Below are positions 36,014-46,156 of a stretch of 51,514 bases of DNA, one piece after another. Within the stretch, counting starts at the first letter, position 1. Each line of letters starts with the position of its first letter. A program made the position numbers and the translations under genes. The notes under the pieces were generated by a model. The model did not search any database. It saw only the letters and a program-made list of their open reading frames with translations, and was not told the origin of the DNA. Location of the stretch: positions 1 through 51,514 of the forward strand of contig JAFVBO010000114.1 of NCBI GenBank assembly GCA_017479935.1, written 5' to 3'. This DNA is from Lachnospiraceae bacterium (GTDB lineage: Bacteria > Bacillota > Clostridia > Lachnospirales > Lachnospiraceae).

Positions 36014-36361
36014 GTCAAAAGCAGCCGAGGCAGGCTTTTACTGAACTGCTGGCATGTGGAAGGACTTAGACGGCAGAGGAGAATTTCCAGGCAGCTATGC
36101 AGGAGCAAGGGGATAGTACCACTTATGGCAGCGAAGCGCTGAACATCCGCGAAATCGCGGTATTACAAGTACCGCGATTTCAGGGGGACTCTAGGAACAC
36201 CGTCATCAGACGGGGTTCCGGGATGTCCCCCGGCGGATGTGCGGCACTTCGATACCATTAGTGGTACTCCCCGAAGATCCTATAGCTGCCGGAAATCTCC
36301 CTGCAGGCTTAGGCCTCCACATGCCAGAGACATAAAGTTCACTGCCTCGGCTGTTTTTGAC
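36014..36361. repeat. Palindromic cloverleaf element, copy C, inverted (348 bp)
   Basis: Starts GTCAAAA and ends TTTTTGAC; the outer 20 bases match their complement at 36342-36361 with one mismatch. The core runs in the opposite direction to copies A and B: GAAATCGCGGTA-ttacaag-TACCGCGATTTC comes first, then GGAAC-acc-GTC-atca-GAC-ggg-GTTCC. Flank homology with copy A continues past the right end (TTTTGACAATC, then AC and TAAAC). Lies 81 bases from copy B. Confidence 0.85.
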
Positions 36362-36420
36362 TCATCCAACTACCTTTCGCGAATGGACATGACATGACAG
36401 TTCATTGCATGACAGACGAA

Positions 36421-36464
36421 AACATCCCGCGCGGGGGAGCGAAAGCTCCCCTGCGCGGGATGTT
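36421..36464 (-). terminator. groESL terminator
   Basis: AACATCCCGCGC / GCGCGGGATGTT with inner GGGGAGC/GCTCCCC and a 4-base loop, about 19 bp, followed on the minus strand by TTC. Very stable stem. Confidence 0.85.
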
Positions 36465-36495
36465 GAAAGGTAAAGTTTAGTGCGAACGGCTTGCT

Positions 36496-38136
<1,641 letters not shown>

Positions 38137-38264
38137 CTATTCAAAAAATTAACGTATCCACGTATCTACTCAGCACAGTTCCCAGACTATTCAATCGCGG
38201 CGTATGCCGTACCTTTGCTGAATATTTTCCGGGACTATTGTGGTCAGCTTACGCAAATAACACT

Positions 38265-38549
38265 TTACTGTACAACTGCCAGAATATCATTCTGCTTTAC
38301 GATGATAAATTCCTGACCGTCCAGCTTCACTTCGGTTCCGGCGTATTTGGAGTAAATTACCTTATCTCCAACCTTCACCTGCATAGCCACTTCCTTGCCA
38401 TCTACCATTCCGCCGGGACCTACAGCGATGACTTCCGCCTGCTGCGGTTTTTCCTTTGCGCTGCCGGGAAGAACGATGCCGGACTTCGTGGTCTCTTCTG
38501 CTTCAAGCTGCTTTAACACGACTCTGTCGCTTAACGGTACTAACGTCAT
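38265..38549 (-). CDS. groES: Co-chaperonin GroES (10 kDa)
   Basis: A 94-residue lid subunit: LVPLSDRVVLKQLEAEETTKSG, IVLPGSAKEKPQQAEVIAVG and YSKYAGTEVKLDGQEFIIVK are standard family stretches, including the mobile loop. AGGAGG is five bases before the ATG. First gene of the groES-groEL operon, behind a strong promoter at 38635-38663. I find no intact CIRCE operator (TTAGCACTC-N9-GAGTGCTAA) in the upstream region. Confidence 0.98.
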   Translation of the reverse strand: MTLVPLSDRVVLKQLEAEETTKSGIVLPGSAKEKPQQAEVIAVGPGGMVDGKEVAMQVKVGDKVIYSKYAGTEVKLDGQEFIIVKQNDILAVVQ

Positions 38550-38634
38550 AATAACCTCCTATAATACAAGTCATGCGCATCTTTAAGTTCCTTTAAAACT
38601 GTGCGCTTTGGCTTTCTTTCTTTTAACAGCTCTT

Positions 38635-38663
38635 GTTATACTCGTTGTAGAACATTGTGTCAA
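38635..38663 (-). promoter_or_regulatory. groESL promoter (TTGACA-N17-TATAAC)
   Basis: TTGACA at 38663-38658 and TATAAC at 38640-38635 with a 17-base spacer. Leader of about 80 bases. The downstream GAGCTGTTAA vaguely recalls half a CIRCE but lacks the other half. Confidence 0.8.
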
Positions 38664-38712
38664 GTTCCATTTGATAAACATTTTATAAAGAATCCACCGG
38701 CAGTTGCAGGAA

Positions 38713-40251
38713 TCACTCTTCTCTCCATGCCGCCTTTAGCCGCCGGATTCCTTCCGCGATCTGCTCTTCCGACAGATTGGAAAAGCCCAGCAGCACCGTA
38801 TGCGTCTCCTCCGGATCCTGGGCCGTCGCGCACAGGGACAGTCCGTAAACCTCCACGCCCTGCTCTCTGGCGCGCGCGGTCAGCCACTCTTCCGATCTTC
38901 CGTTCCTGGACGTGGCCAGCACGTGAATGCCCGCGTTCATCCCGGTGATTTCCACTTCATCCTTTAACTCCTCCAGGCAGGAAAGGAGGTAGTCATGCTT
39001 TTCCCGGTAACGACGGCGCATCTTGTTCAGATGTCGTTCAAAATATCCGCCGCGAAGGAACTGGGTCATCACCTTCTGATCGATCTTGGATACCGTGCTG
39101 GAAAACACGCGAAACCGTTTGCTGTAGCGCTCGTACAGATCGGTCGGCAAAACCAGATAGGCCATGCGGATCGCCGGTGCCACCGAACGGGAGAAGGTGC
39201 CCATGTAGATCACGCGCCCGTTCTGGTCCATGCCCTGCAGAGCCGGAATCGGCTTTCCCTCGTACCGGAATTCGCTGTCGTAATCGTCCTCCAGAATATA
39301 GCAGTCCGGATGCGCTGCCACGCAGGAAATGAGCTCGCGCCTTCGCTCCTCGGGCATAATCGTGCCATACGGGTACTGGTGGGAGGGCATGGTGTAAAGA
39401 AGGCGAATGTTCTCCTCCCCCGGATTCTGCCAAAGCCCCTTGCACAGAAAGCCGTTCCCGTCGGACGGGGCGATGATCACTTCCCGTCCAACCCGGCGAA
39501 ACGCGAACGCCGCGCGCTTGTAGCTGTGCTTTTCCATCGCGATGCTTCCGTCCCCCAAAAGCGTGGTAAGAAGGAACAGCAGATATTCGCATCCGGCACC
39601 CACCATCACCTGATCCGGAGAACAGACGACCCCGCGCGACATGCGCAGATACGAGACGATGGCTGCGCGGAACTCCTCTTCGCCCTGCGGATCGCCGCTG
39701 CTAAAAAGCGTTTTTTCCTCGGCACTTAAAACTTCCCGGGTCAGGCGTTTCCAGGTCTGGATAGGGATTTGCTGTTCATCGACGCCGCGGGGAGAAAAAT
39801 CGATGACTTTGTTTTCCTGCCCACCGGTCTTTCCTTTTTTCGACCGAATGAGCGTGCGCGGTGACAAAGAATCGCGCTGAATCTGCTCCTCATTTTTGAC
39901 CAGATGAATGTCCCATGTATAGCCTGGGGTTTCCCCTGCCGCGTGGGCAATTTTCTCTTCGTCATCCGATTCTTTGAGAGCGGTCTCGTTCACCCCTTCA
40001 ATCCAGGGCTGATCCGTCAGATAATAGCCGCTGCGATCCTTGGCTTCCACATAGCCTTCCGCGCAGAGCTGATCATACGCGAACTGGACGGTACTTCTGG
40101 AGACCGCCAGGTTTTCGGCCAAAAGCCGGGTTGAGGGCAGGCGTTGGCCTGCCCTCAGATTTCCTATTTTCACCTGGTTCCGTATCGCGTCGCAGATCTG
40201 CTGGTAATATGGAACCTTGTTATCTTTTAAGATGATACCTACTTGATACAT
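38713..40251 (-). CDS. MocR/GabR-type regulator (GntR domain plus aminotransferase fold), PLP lysine replaced
   Basis: A 512-residue regulator. The N-terminal GntR winged helix (YYQQICDAIRNQVKIGNLRA, LPSTRLLAENLAVSRSTV) is joined to a class I aminotransferase-like domain (VMVGAGCEYLLFLLTTLLGD, ILEDDYDSEFRY). MocR proteins bind pyridoxal phosphate through a lysine in GTFSK; here the motif reads GTFSRSVAPAIRMAY, with Arg355 (codon CGT at 39187-39189) at that place. The protein may thus respond to something other than a PLP aldimine. The start has a weak AAGGG overlapping the glnS stop codon nine bases away, so it is co-transcribed with glnS. Confidence 0.9.
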   Translation of the reverse strand: MYQVGIILKDNKVPYYQQICDAIRNQVKIGNLRAGQRLPSTRLLAENLAVSRSTVQFAYDQLCAEGYVEAKDRSGYYLTDQPWIEGVNETALKESDDEEKIAHAAGETPGYTWDIHLVKNEEQIQRDSLSPRTLIRSKKGKTGGQENKVIDFSPRGVDEQQIPIQTWKRLTREVLSAEEKTLFSSGDPQGEEEFRAAIVSYLRMSRGVVCSPDQVMVGAGCEYLLFLLTTLLGDGSIAMEKHSYKRAAFAFRRVGREVIIAPSDGNGFLCKGLWQNPGEENIRLLYTMPSHQYPYGTIMPEERRRELISCVAAHPDCYILEDDYDSEFRYEGKPIPALQGMDQNGRVIYMGTFSRSVAPAIRMAYLVLPTDLYERYSKRFRVFSSTVSKIDQKVMTQFLRGGYFERHLNKMRRRYREKHDYLLSCLEELKDEVEITGMNAGIHVLATSRNGRSEEWLTARAREQGVEVYGLSLCATAQDPEETHTVLLGFSNLSEEQIAEGIRRLKAAWREE

Positions 40252-40260
40252 AAAAAACCC

Positions 40261-41919
40261 TTAGATTTTGAACGAGCTCTTCAGAGACACAATCCGGTTA
40301 AAGACCGGCTTTCCGGGTTCGGAATCCTTGTAGTCCACGCAGAAGTATCCGTTGCGGACAAACTGGAAGCTCTCGTACGGCTTTGCCTCCGCAAGGGAAG
40401 GCTCTACGAAGCAGGTTAAAGTTGTCAGGGAGTTCGGGTTCAGGTTCAGGGAACCGTCCTCGTTGTATACACCCTTCTCCTCGTCGATGATGTTCTCATA
40501 CAGACGAGCCGTCACCTCAAGCGCCGTCTTGGCCGCCACCCAGTGGATGGTTCCCTTGACTTTCCGGCCGTTAAAGCCGCTGCCGCTCTTGGTCTCCGGA
40601 TCATAGGTGCAGTGCACTTCCACCACGTTTCCGTCCGCATCCTTCACCACATCCGTGCAGGTGACGAAGTACGCATTCATCAGACGAACTTCGTTGCCGG
40701 GGAACAGGCGGAAATACTTCTTCGGCGGAACTTCCATGAAGTCTTCCTGCTCGATGTACAGTTCGCGGCCAAACGGAACCTTGCGGCTGCCCAGCTCCTC
40801 GTTTTCCAGGTTGTTGGGGGCGTCCAGATACTCGATCTGATCCTCCGGATAGTTGTCGATGATCAGCTTTAAGGGATTTAAGACCGCCATCACACGGGAT
40901 CTCTTCAGCTTCAGGTCTTCGCGGATGCAGTACTCTAACGCCGCGTAATCCGCTGTGGAATTGGCCTTGGAAACACCGCACATGTCCACGAACATCTTGA
41001 TCGCTTCCGGCGTATAGCCGCGGCGGCGCAGTCCGCTGATGGATACCAGACGAGGATCATCCCATCCATCCACGATGCCCTCTTCCACGAGCTTCTTGAT
41101 GTAGCGCTTGCCGGTGACCACGTTGCGCAGGTAGAGCTTCGCAAACTCGATCTGCTTCGGCGGATTCGGGAATTCGCACTCGCGTACCACCCAGTCGTAC
41201 AACGGACGATGATCCTCAAACTCCAGGGTGCAGATGGAGTGCGTGATGTGCTCCACGGCGTCCTCAATCGGATGTGCAAAATCGTACATCGGATAGATGC
41301 ACCATGCATCCCCTGTGTTGTGATGCGTCATGTGCGCCACGCGGTACAGAATCGGATCGCGCATGTTGATGTTGGAGGAAGCCATGTCAATCTTCGCGCG
41401 AAGCACCTTGGCGCCGTCCTCATACATCCCGTTCTTCATGTTCTCAAATAACTGCAAATTCTCTTCCACGGAACGATCCCGGTAGGGGCTGTTCTTTCCC
41501 GGCTCCGTCAGCGTGCCGCGGTATTCGCGGATTTCATCCGCGGAAAGGTCGCACACGAAGGCTTTGCCCTTTTTGATCAGCTTGACCGCACACTCGTACA
41601 TGATCGGGAAATAGTTGGACGCGAAGAACAGGCGATCCTCCCAGTTGGCACCGAGCCAGGCCACATCTTCCTTGATGGATTCGACAAACTCCGACTTTTC
41701 CTTCGTCGGATTGGTATCGTCAAAACGGAGATTGAATTTTCCGCCGTATTCCTGAGAAAGCCCGTAGTTTAACAGAATCGACTTGGCATGTCCGATATGC
41801 AGATAGCCATTCGGTTCCGGAGGAAAACGGGTCTGTACATGATCGTACACGCCTTCCGCCAGATCTTTGTCAATGATCTGCTCGATAAAATGTTTGGATA
41901 CGGTTGCTTCATTTTCCAT
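40261..41919 (-). CDS. glnS: Glutaminyl-tRNA synthetase
   Basis: A 552-residue class I synthetase. HIGH motif [41 protein letters not shown] region, [21 protein letters not shown], and the C-terminal anticodon-binding barrels. The KMSKS-like loop reads [12 protein letters not shown] rather than the enterobacterial VMSKRKL. AAGGAGG lies nine bases before the ATG. The downstream MocR-type gene starts nine bases after the stop. GlnRS is a patchy, transferred gene in bacteria, so its presence gives Gln-tRNA directly. Confidence 0.96.
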   Translation of the reverse strand: MENEATVSKHFIEQIIDKDLAEGVYDHVQTRFPPEPNGYLHIGHAKSILLNYGLSQEYGGKFNLRFDDTNPTKEKSEFVESIKEDVAWLGANWEDRLFFASNYFPIMYECAVKLIKKGKAFVCDLSADEIREYRGTLTEPGKNSPYRDRSVEENLQLFENMKNGMYEDGAKVLRAKIDMASSNINMRDPILYRVAHMTHHNTGDAWCIYPMYDFAHPIEDAVEHITHSICTLEFEDHRPLYDWVVRECEFPNPPKQIEFAKLYLRNVVTGKRYIKKLVEEGIVDGWDDPRLVSISGLRRRGYTPEAIKMFVDMCGVSKANSTADYAALEYCIREDLKLKRSRVMAVLNPLKLIIDNYPEDQIEYLDAPNNLENEELGSRKVPFGRELYIEQEDFMEVPPKKYFRLFPGNEVRLMNAYFVTCTDVVKDADGNVVEVHCTYDPETKSGSGFNGRKVKGTIHWVAAKTALEVTARLYENIIDEEKGVYNEDGSLNLNPNSLTTLTCFVEPSLAEAKPYESFQFVRNGYFCVDYKDSEPGKPVFNRIVSLKSSFKI

Positions 41920-42001
41920 TTATGCTTCCTCCTTGCGCACACTGCTCCGCGAAAAAAAATCAAAACGCATCACGGCCAAGCAGTAACTAAATCAATATCC
42001 T

Positions 42002-42030
42002 AGAATAGCACACTTTTCATAGAAAAGAAA
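42002..42030 (-). promoter_or_regulatory. Possible glnS promoter (extended -10 TGC-TATTCT)
   Basis: TATTCT at 42007-42002, preceded by TGTGC (extended -10). The -35 region TTTCTT is poor. On the minus strand about 80 bases before the glnS start. Confidence 0.4.
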
Positions 42031-42042
42031 GTAAAAAATCGC

Positions 42043-42118
42043 GTGACAGGGGACGGGCCTCTGTCACACTTTTGTCTCACGTGACAGGGGACGGGCCTCT
42101 GTCACACTTTTGTCTCAC
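42043..42118. repeat. Perfect 38-bp tandem duplication with a hairpin in each unit
   Basis: Two identical units, each GTGACAGGGGACGGGCCT followed by CTGTCAC and ACTTTTGTCTCAC. GTGACAG pairs with CTGTCAC in each unit. Hairpins with the GGGGACGG core are widespread in Clostridia downstream of genes. On the plus strand the stem is followed by ACTTTTGT, like a weak terminator; no plus-strand gene ends here. Confidence 0.8.
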
Positions 42119-42121
42119 AAT

Positions 42122-42619
42122 TTACAAGAGAAATAGGAGTCCTGCCAAAATTCCCAACCCGGCTCCTGCTGCCACATCCTTGGGAAAATGAACGCCACCC
42201 AGGACGCGCACCACGGCCAGAAACACGCCGATGACAAACAGGATTGCCCCCAGCGCCGGATGAAGATAGAAACCAGTCATTCCGATGACAAAGACCGAGA
42301 ATACATGCCGGCTGGGGAAAGAGTTGTTGACGGTATCCTTTTGGATGAGCGGCGTTCCTCCGTATACCTCATACGGGCGCCTGGCTCCGATGGCTTTACG
42401 GAGTAAACTCACCAGGACAAAGCTGATGCCAGGAATCAGAATGCAACGAACCAGGCGTTCATCCCTCGTGACAAACAGATACAGGAGCATGGCCGGATAC
42501 GCGAGATAAACCGCTCCTGTGAGAATTTGATTCACCTGCTTTACCGCGCGTCCTGCTGCCGGATGAGCCTGCCAGAAAGCCGAAAGAGCCTGATACCGTT
42601 CTTCTGTCAAAAGCGCCAT
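42122..42619 (-). CDS. PAP2 superfamily phosphatase
   Basis: A 165-residue integral membrane protein with about five segments. The three phosphatase motifs are present: RKAIGARRPY (KxxxxxxRP-like), PSRHVFS (PSGH-like, with Arg for Gly) and RVLGGVHFPKDV (SRxxxxxHxxxD-like). These enzymes dephosphorylate phosphatidate or undecaprenyl pyrophosphate outside the membrane. The start codon lies two bases after the larC stop, and AAGGA sits inside larC, so the genes are coupled, though a functional link to nickel cofactor synthesis is not evident. Confidence 0.88.
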   Translation of the reverse strand: MALLTEERYQALSAFWQAHPAAGRAVKQVNQILTGAVYLAYPAMLLYLFVTRDERLVRCILIPGISFVLVSLLRKAIGARRPYEVYGGTPLIQKDTVNNSFPSRHVFSVFVIGMTGFYLHPALGAILFVIGVFLAVVRVLGGVHFPKDVAAGAGLGILAGLLFLL

Positions 42620-42621
42620 GG

Positions 42622-44139
42622 TCAGGCCATTCCTTTCCGACTCTTCAGAAACTCCTCAATCTCTTTCCAGGTTTTCCCGCTCTCGCGCATGATTTTTATC
42701 ATATCTTCGTACTCCGGCTTGGTTTTTTCCACGCCGAAGCCTTTGCCTGTCTTCATTCGCACGGTTCCCCATGGCGTATCCTTTTCCTCAAAGGAAACTT
42801 CCAGCGTGTACCGGTCGCAGATACGCTTGCGCACCCCAAAGGTGGTAGTCAGGCGAAGGATTTCCCGTGCCATAAAATCCGCATCCTTCTCTTTGCAGAT
42901 GCAGGTGAGCAGGAAAGCCGGGCGGTTCTTTTTCATGTGAATAGGCTGATAAAACACGTCCAGTGCCCCTTCCCCTAAAAGCTCTTCCATAGCAAACCCG
43001 GCCTGCTCCGGCGTCATATCGTCCAGATTGGCAACCAGCTCTACCACATGGGCATCTCCAGTGCAACCAGGATAGCGTTCCGCGTCTTTTGTCTCTTCCG
43101 TGCTTCCTGTATAGGCGCCTGCCTCTTCCGTTCCCAGGAAGGCCCGCACGCAGTTGGCCTTGGCAAAATTCTTCATTCCCATGCCGTAGCCAGTTTTTTC
43201 CACACTCATAGTCGGCATCGGCCCAAAGTTTCCGGCAAACGCGCGCAAAAGCGCTGCTCCGGTGGGGGTGGTCAGTTCACCCGGAATATCGCTGGTATAG
43301 CTGGGAATTCCTTTAACAAGAGAAGCCGTCGCCGGAGCCGGGACCGGCAAAATTCCATGCGCGCAGCGCACATGCCCGTTTCCTAAGTTTAACGGGGAGC
43401 ACAGTATACGATCCGCGCCAATCTCTTCCATCAGAAGACACACACCTGTGATATCCGCCACGGCATCCAAAGCCCCTACCTCATGGAAATGAACCTCATC
43501 AACCGGACGCCCATGCGCCGCCGATTCCGCCTTGGCAATCTCCTGATACACGCTCAGAGCCTTTCCCTTCACCCAATAAGACACGGCCAGCCCATTTATA
43601 ATGGCTGCCATATCCGCCAGGCTGCGATGCACATGATGGTGGTGATGGCCATGTTCGTCCTCCTCATGGTGATGATGATGCTCATGCTCCTCCTCATCAT
43701 GGTGATGATGGTGGTGCTCGTGCACATCCCCGGAAGGCTCCTCATCATGATGGTGTTCATGCTCTTCCTCATCATGGTGATGATGATGGTGCTCATACTC
43801 TTCCCCGGAAAGTTCCTCATCATGATGGTGATGATGGTGCCCATGCTCCTCCTCATCATGATGGTGATGATGCTCATGCACATCCTCGGAAAGCTCTTCC
43901 TCATGATGATGATGCTCATGCACATCCTCGGAAAGCTCCTCCTCCCCGCCAATCTTTACCTCCATGTGCGTTCCCAGAATCCCGCACTTCTCGGCGGGTT
44001 TGGCCTGCACAGATACCTCAGGGAGAAGGTGGTTCATCTTGTCCAGAAAGGCTTCCTTGTTGTCGATCAGTTCATAAAGGGCCGCCATCAGCATATCACC
44101 GGCTGCACCCATTTTGCATTCAAGGTATAAGGTCTTCAC
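42622..44139 (-). CDS. larC: LarC nickel insertion protein with a long His-rich insert
   Basis: A 505-residue protein. LarC puts nickel into the pyridinium thiocarboxylate nucleotide, finishing the LarA cofactor. The N-terminus KTLYLECKMGAAGDMLMAAL, DEVHFHEVGALDAVADITG and ELVANLDDMTPEQAGFAMEE are family hallmarks. Residues about 75-172 form a His/Glu/Asp-rich insert with tandem EHHHHHHDEEEHE-type repeats, likely a nickel store. In Lactiplantibacillus LarC needs a programmed frameshift; here it is one continuous frame. The start is GTG at 44137-44139, six bases after AAGGAG. Middle gene of larB-larC-PAP2. Confidence 0.93.
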   Translation of the reverse strand: MKTLYLECKMGAAGDMLMAALYELIDNKEAFLDKMNHLLPEVSVQAKPAEKCGILGTHMEVKIGGEEELSEDVHEHHHHEEELSEDVHEHHHHHDEEEHGHHHHHHDEELSGEEYEHHHHHHDEEEHEHHHDEEPSGDVHEHHHHHHDEEEHEHHHHHEEDEHGHHHHHVHRSLADMAAIINGLAVSYWVKGKALSVYQEIAKAESAAHGRPVDEVHFHEVGALDAVADITGVCLLMEEIGADRILCSPLNLGNGHVRCAHGILPVPAPATASLVKGIPSYTSDIPGELTTPTGAALLRAFAGNFGPMPTMSVEKTGYGMGMKNFAKANCVRAFLGTEEAGAYTGSTEETKDAERYPGCTGDAHVVELVANLDDMTPEQAGFAMEELLGEGALDVFYQPIHMKKNRPAFLLTCICKEKDADFMAREILRLTTTFGVRKRICDRYTLEVSFEEKDTPWGTVRMKTGKGFGVEKTKPEYEDMIKIMRESGKTWKEIEEFLKSRKGMA

Positions 44140-44215
44140 GTGTGTATCTCCTTACTTTTCAAAAACGAACGGCAGCCATTTTCCATGTTTTCTTGCTGGC
44201 CGTGCTGAATATTTC

Positions 44216-44965
44216 TTAATGCATTTTGTTTATCATGGATGCCAGATATCCGGCTCCAAACCCATTGTCGATGTTCACCACGCTGACGCCGCTGGCGCAG
44301 GAATTCAGCATGGAGAGAAGTGCGGACAGCCCGTGAAAGCTGGCGCCGTAACCGACCGAAGTGGGAACGGCGATGACGGGCGCGTCCGCAAGCCCGCCTA
44401 CCACACTCGCCAGCGCGCCCTCCATGCCCGCAACGGCAATGATGACGCGTGCCGTCATGATGGGTTCGAGGTTGGAGAGCAGACGCTCTAATCCCGCAAC
44501 TCCCACGTCATACAGGCGGGTAACCTTATTCCCGAACGTTTCCGCCGTCAGGGCCGCCTCCTCGCACACTGGCATGTCGCTGGTGCCTCCGGAGACTACC
44601 ACAATACTTCCCGTTCCTTCGCGGGGGTGCTCTGCCGCCACCATGAGCTGCGCCACTTCATGGTACGTAAAGGGAAAGCGACCGTTTAAGGCCTCTGCCT
44701 TTTCTTTGGACACGCGTGTGATCAGGATGTTCTCCTGCCCGTTTCGAAGCATATGAAGGACAATCCCCTCGATCTGCTCTGCTGTCTTGCTCAGCCCATA
44801 GATCACTTCTCCCTGCCCCTGTCTGAGGCCACGATGATAATCCACGCGCGCGAAATTCCCCACTTCCTCAAACGGAGCCAGCTTCATTTTCAGGATCGCT
44901 TCCTCCGGCGTCTTTTCACCGCTCTGCACCTCCTTCAGAAGCGCGAGCATTTCTTCTTTATTCAT
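44216..44965 (-). CDS. larB: LarB, pyridinium-3,5-biscarboxylate mononucleotide synthase
   Basis: A 249-residue enzyme that carboxylates and hydrolyses nicotinate adenine dinucleotide in the first step of nickel-pincer cofactor synthesis. It resembles PurE in its C-terminal half (VVSGGTSDMPVCEEAALTAE, GVAGLERLL, VAGMEGALASVVGGLADAPV, PTSVGYGASF). The N-terminal FEEVGNFARVDYHRGLRQG is also typical. The Cys in LLSMLNSCASGVSVVNIDNG matches the conserved family cysteine. GGGAGAA precedes the ATG. First gene of the operon; larE (sulfur transfer) is not in the window. Confidence 0.93.
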   Translation of the reverse strand: MNKEEMLALLKEVQSGEKTPEEAILKMKLAPFEEVGNFARVDYHRGLRQGQGEVIYGLSKTAEQIEGIVLHMLRNGQENILITRVSKEKAEALNGRFPFTYHEVAQLMVAAEHPREGTGSIVVVSGGTSDMPVCEEAALTAETFGNKVTRLYDVGVAGLERLLSNLEPIMTARVIIAVAGMEGALASVVGGLADAPVIAVPTSVGYGASFHGLSALLSMLNSCASGVSVVNIDNGFGAGYLASMINKMH

Positions 44966-45049
44966 AACTTCTCCCTATCTGATCCGAACAGCCGGTATAC
45001 GACTGACGGAAGTGCGTTATTGTAAAGCCATTTAAGATTATGCTACCTC

Positions 45050-45078
45050 ATTATATAAAAACCAAGCCCTTTTGTCAC
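45050..45078 (-). promoter_or_regulatory. larBC promoter (GTGACA-N17-TATAAT)
   Basis: TATAAT at 45055-45050 and GTGACA at 45078-45073 with a 17-base spacer on the minus strand, about 85 bases before larB. The lipoprotein terminator lies immediately upstream. Confidence 0.7.
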
Positions 45079-45083
45079 CCCAA

Positions 45084-45155
45084 AAAATGAAATAGACAAC
45101 CCCGCGAAAGACACTGTCCTCTAAGCATCTCCCGCGGGGCTGTCTATTTCATTTT
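45084..45155. terminator. Terminator after the lipoprotein gene
   Basis: AAAATGAAATAGACA / TGTCTATTTCATTTT, one mismatched position, then CCCCGCG/CGCGGGG around a loop of about 26 bases. The right arm overlaps the lipoprotein stop codon. AT-rich base with long A/T runs on both strands. Confidence 0.75.
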
Positions 45156-46018
45156 CACCCTATCAGTTCTTCTAATGCGCTCTGGTAGTCACCCTCCACA
45201 ATGATTGGCTGATGCTGCGCAGGCATCCTCCACTCTTCCCCATTTTTCTCATAGATCAGCATGGGTTGGAACCAATAAAAATCTCCCGACGCAAACGCTT
45301 CCTCGTTGATTGTCATGGAAAATTGATATACCTTCTCCTCTCCTTCATGGAGCACTGGGTCTTTCAGTTCCTGGCTGCAGCTGTAATTTCCAAAAGTCTG
45401 AACATTCTGGTTCTCAAACCAACCCTCTGAAAAAAGCAGTTGCCGAATGATGATATCCTCCGCGCCTCCGTTCGTGTACGAAATCACAAACCTGTCACGA
45501 ATATTTCCCTGCTTCCCAAGAAAGAATTTCATGCTTAAGCCTTCCTTGTCAAACGTCTCGGAACAATACTCTCCCTTGGAAATCGAATGAACACGCAGAT
45601 GATTCAGCGCAAATCGTTGCTCCGTGCCATCTTGAAATGTCAAAACCATCTCATCAAACGTATAGTTTCCTTCCAGTGGCATTGGGAAATGGAAAGAGAG
45701 CATAGTCATCTGATAACCGTATGATTTCTCATAAAAGCCTACGCTGATCCGCTTGCATTCCTGCGTCATCTCCGGTCCTACAAACTCCAGTTTCTGAATG
45801 TCTGCCGATGTAAATTCCATTCCAGCCTTAACAAACAGTGGTTCCTGCAATAGAATTTCGTTTCCCTCATAAGAGCTTAAATCGCCTCCAAAAGGAAAAA
45901 GAATAGTATCCGGTCCTGATCCAACACTGTTTTCTGTTGAAGCGCATCCCGTCAAGATCGACATCGCGAAAACTCCTATGGCAAATAGAACTGCCATGTT
46001 TTTCCAGTGCTTATTCAT
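45155..46018 (-). CDS. Lipoprotein of unknown function
   Basis: A 287-residue protein with a classic lipoprotein signal: basic MNKHWKNMAVLFAIGVFAMS, then lipobox LTGC-A at about residues 22-25. The mature part is a soluble beta-rich domain with no motif I recognise (FPFGGDLSSYEGNEILL, YSCSQELKDPVLHEGEE). It should be attached to the outer face of the membrane. AAGGA stretches lie upstream of the ATG. It stands between larB and the duplicated esterase, on the same strand as both, with terminators on either side. Confidence 0.8.
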   Translation of the reverse strand: MNKHWKNMAVLFAIGVFAMSILTGCASTENSVGSGPDTILFPFGGDLSSYEGNEILLQEPLFVKAGMEFTSADIQKLEFVGPEMTQECKRISVGFYEKSYGYQMTMLSFHFPMPLEGNYTFDEMVLTFQDGTEQRFALNHLRVHSISKGEYCSETFDKEGLSMKFFLGKQGNIRDRFVISYTNGGAEDIIIRQLLFSEGWFENQNVQTFGNYSCSQELKDPVLHEGEEKVYQFSMTINEEAFASGDFYWFQPMLIYEKNGEEWRMPAQHQPIIVEGDYQSALEELIG

Positions 46019-46092
46019 CTTGTGTCACCCGTCTGGTCCTTTCCTTATTACTATTGATGAGTTAGTATTTTTTATTAATAAACTATCAGAAT

Positions 46093-46120
46093 CCCCCGGA
46101 CGGCTTTTGCCGCCCGGGGG
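46093..46120 (-). terminator. Probable terminator after the duplicated esterase
   Basis: CCCCCGGACGGC / GCCGCCCGGGGG (one mismatch, TTTT loop), just beyond the esterase stop codon. The following T-tract is weak (ATTCTGATAGTTT on the minus strand). Confidence 0.6.
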
Positions 46121-46156
46121 CTTCGTTTTCGGGGTGTCTACCGACTGGCAGACCGA

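Noticed and set aside
41101-41140. Altered KMSKS loop in GlnRS (VTGKRY) considered as inactivation
   Set aside because: All other catalytic motifs are intact and, as far as I recall, clostridial GlnRS proteins commonly vary here.
43600-43950. Repeat DNA in larC considered as a CRISPR or satellite
   Set aside because: The repeats are in frame and encode the His-rich insert typical of metal-handling proteins.
43483-44130. A 215-residue Met/Val-rich frame opposite larC
   Set aside because: It is the antisense reading of the His-codon repeats; composition is a by-product of CAT/CAC runs and there is no ribosome site.
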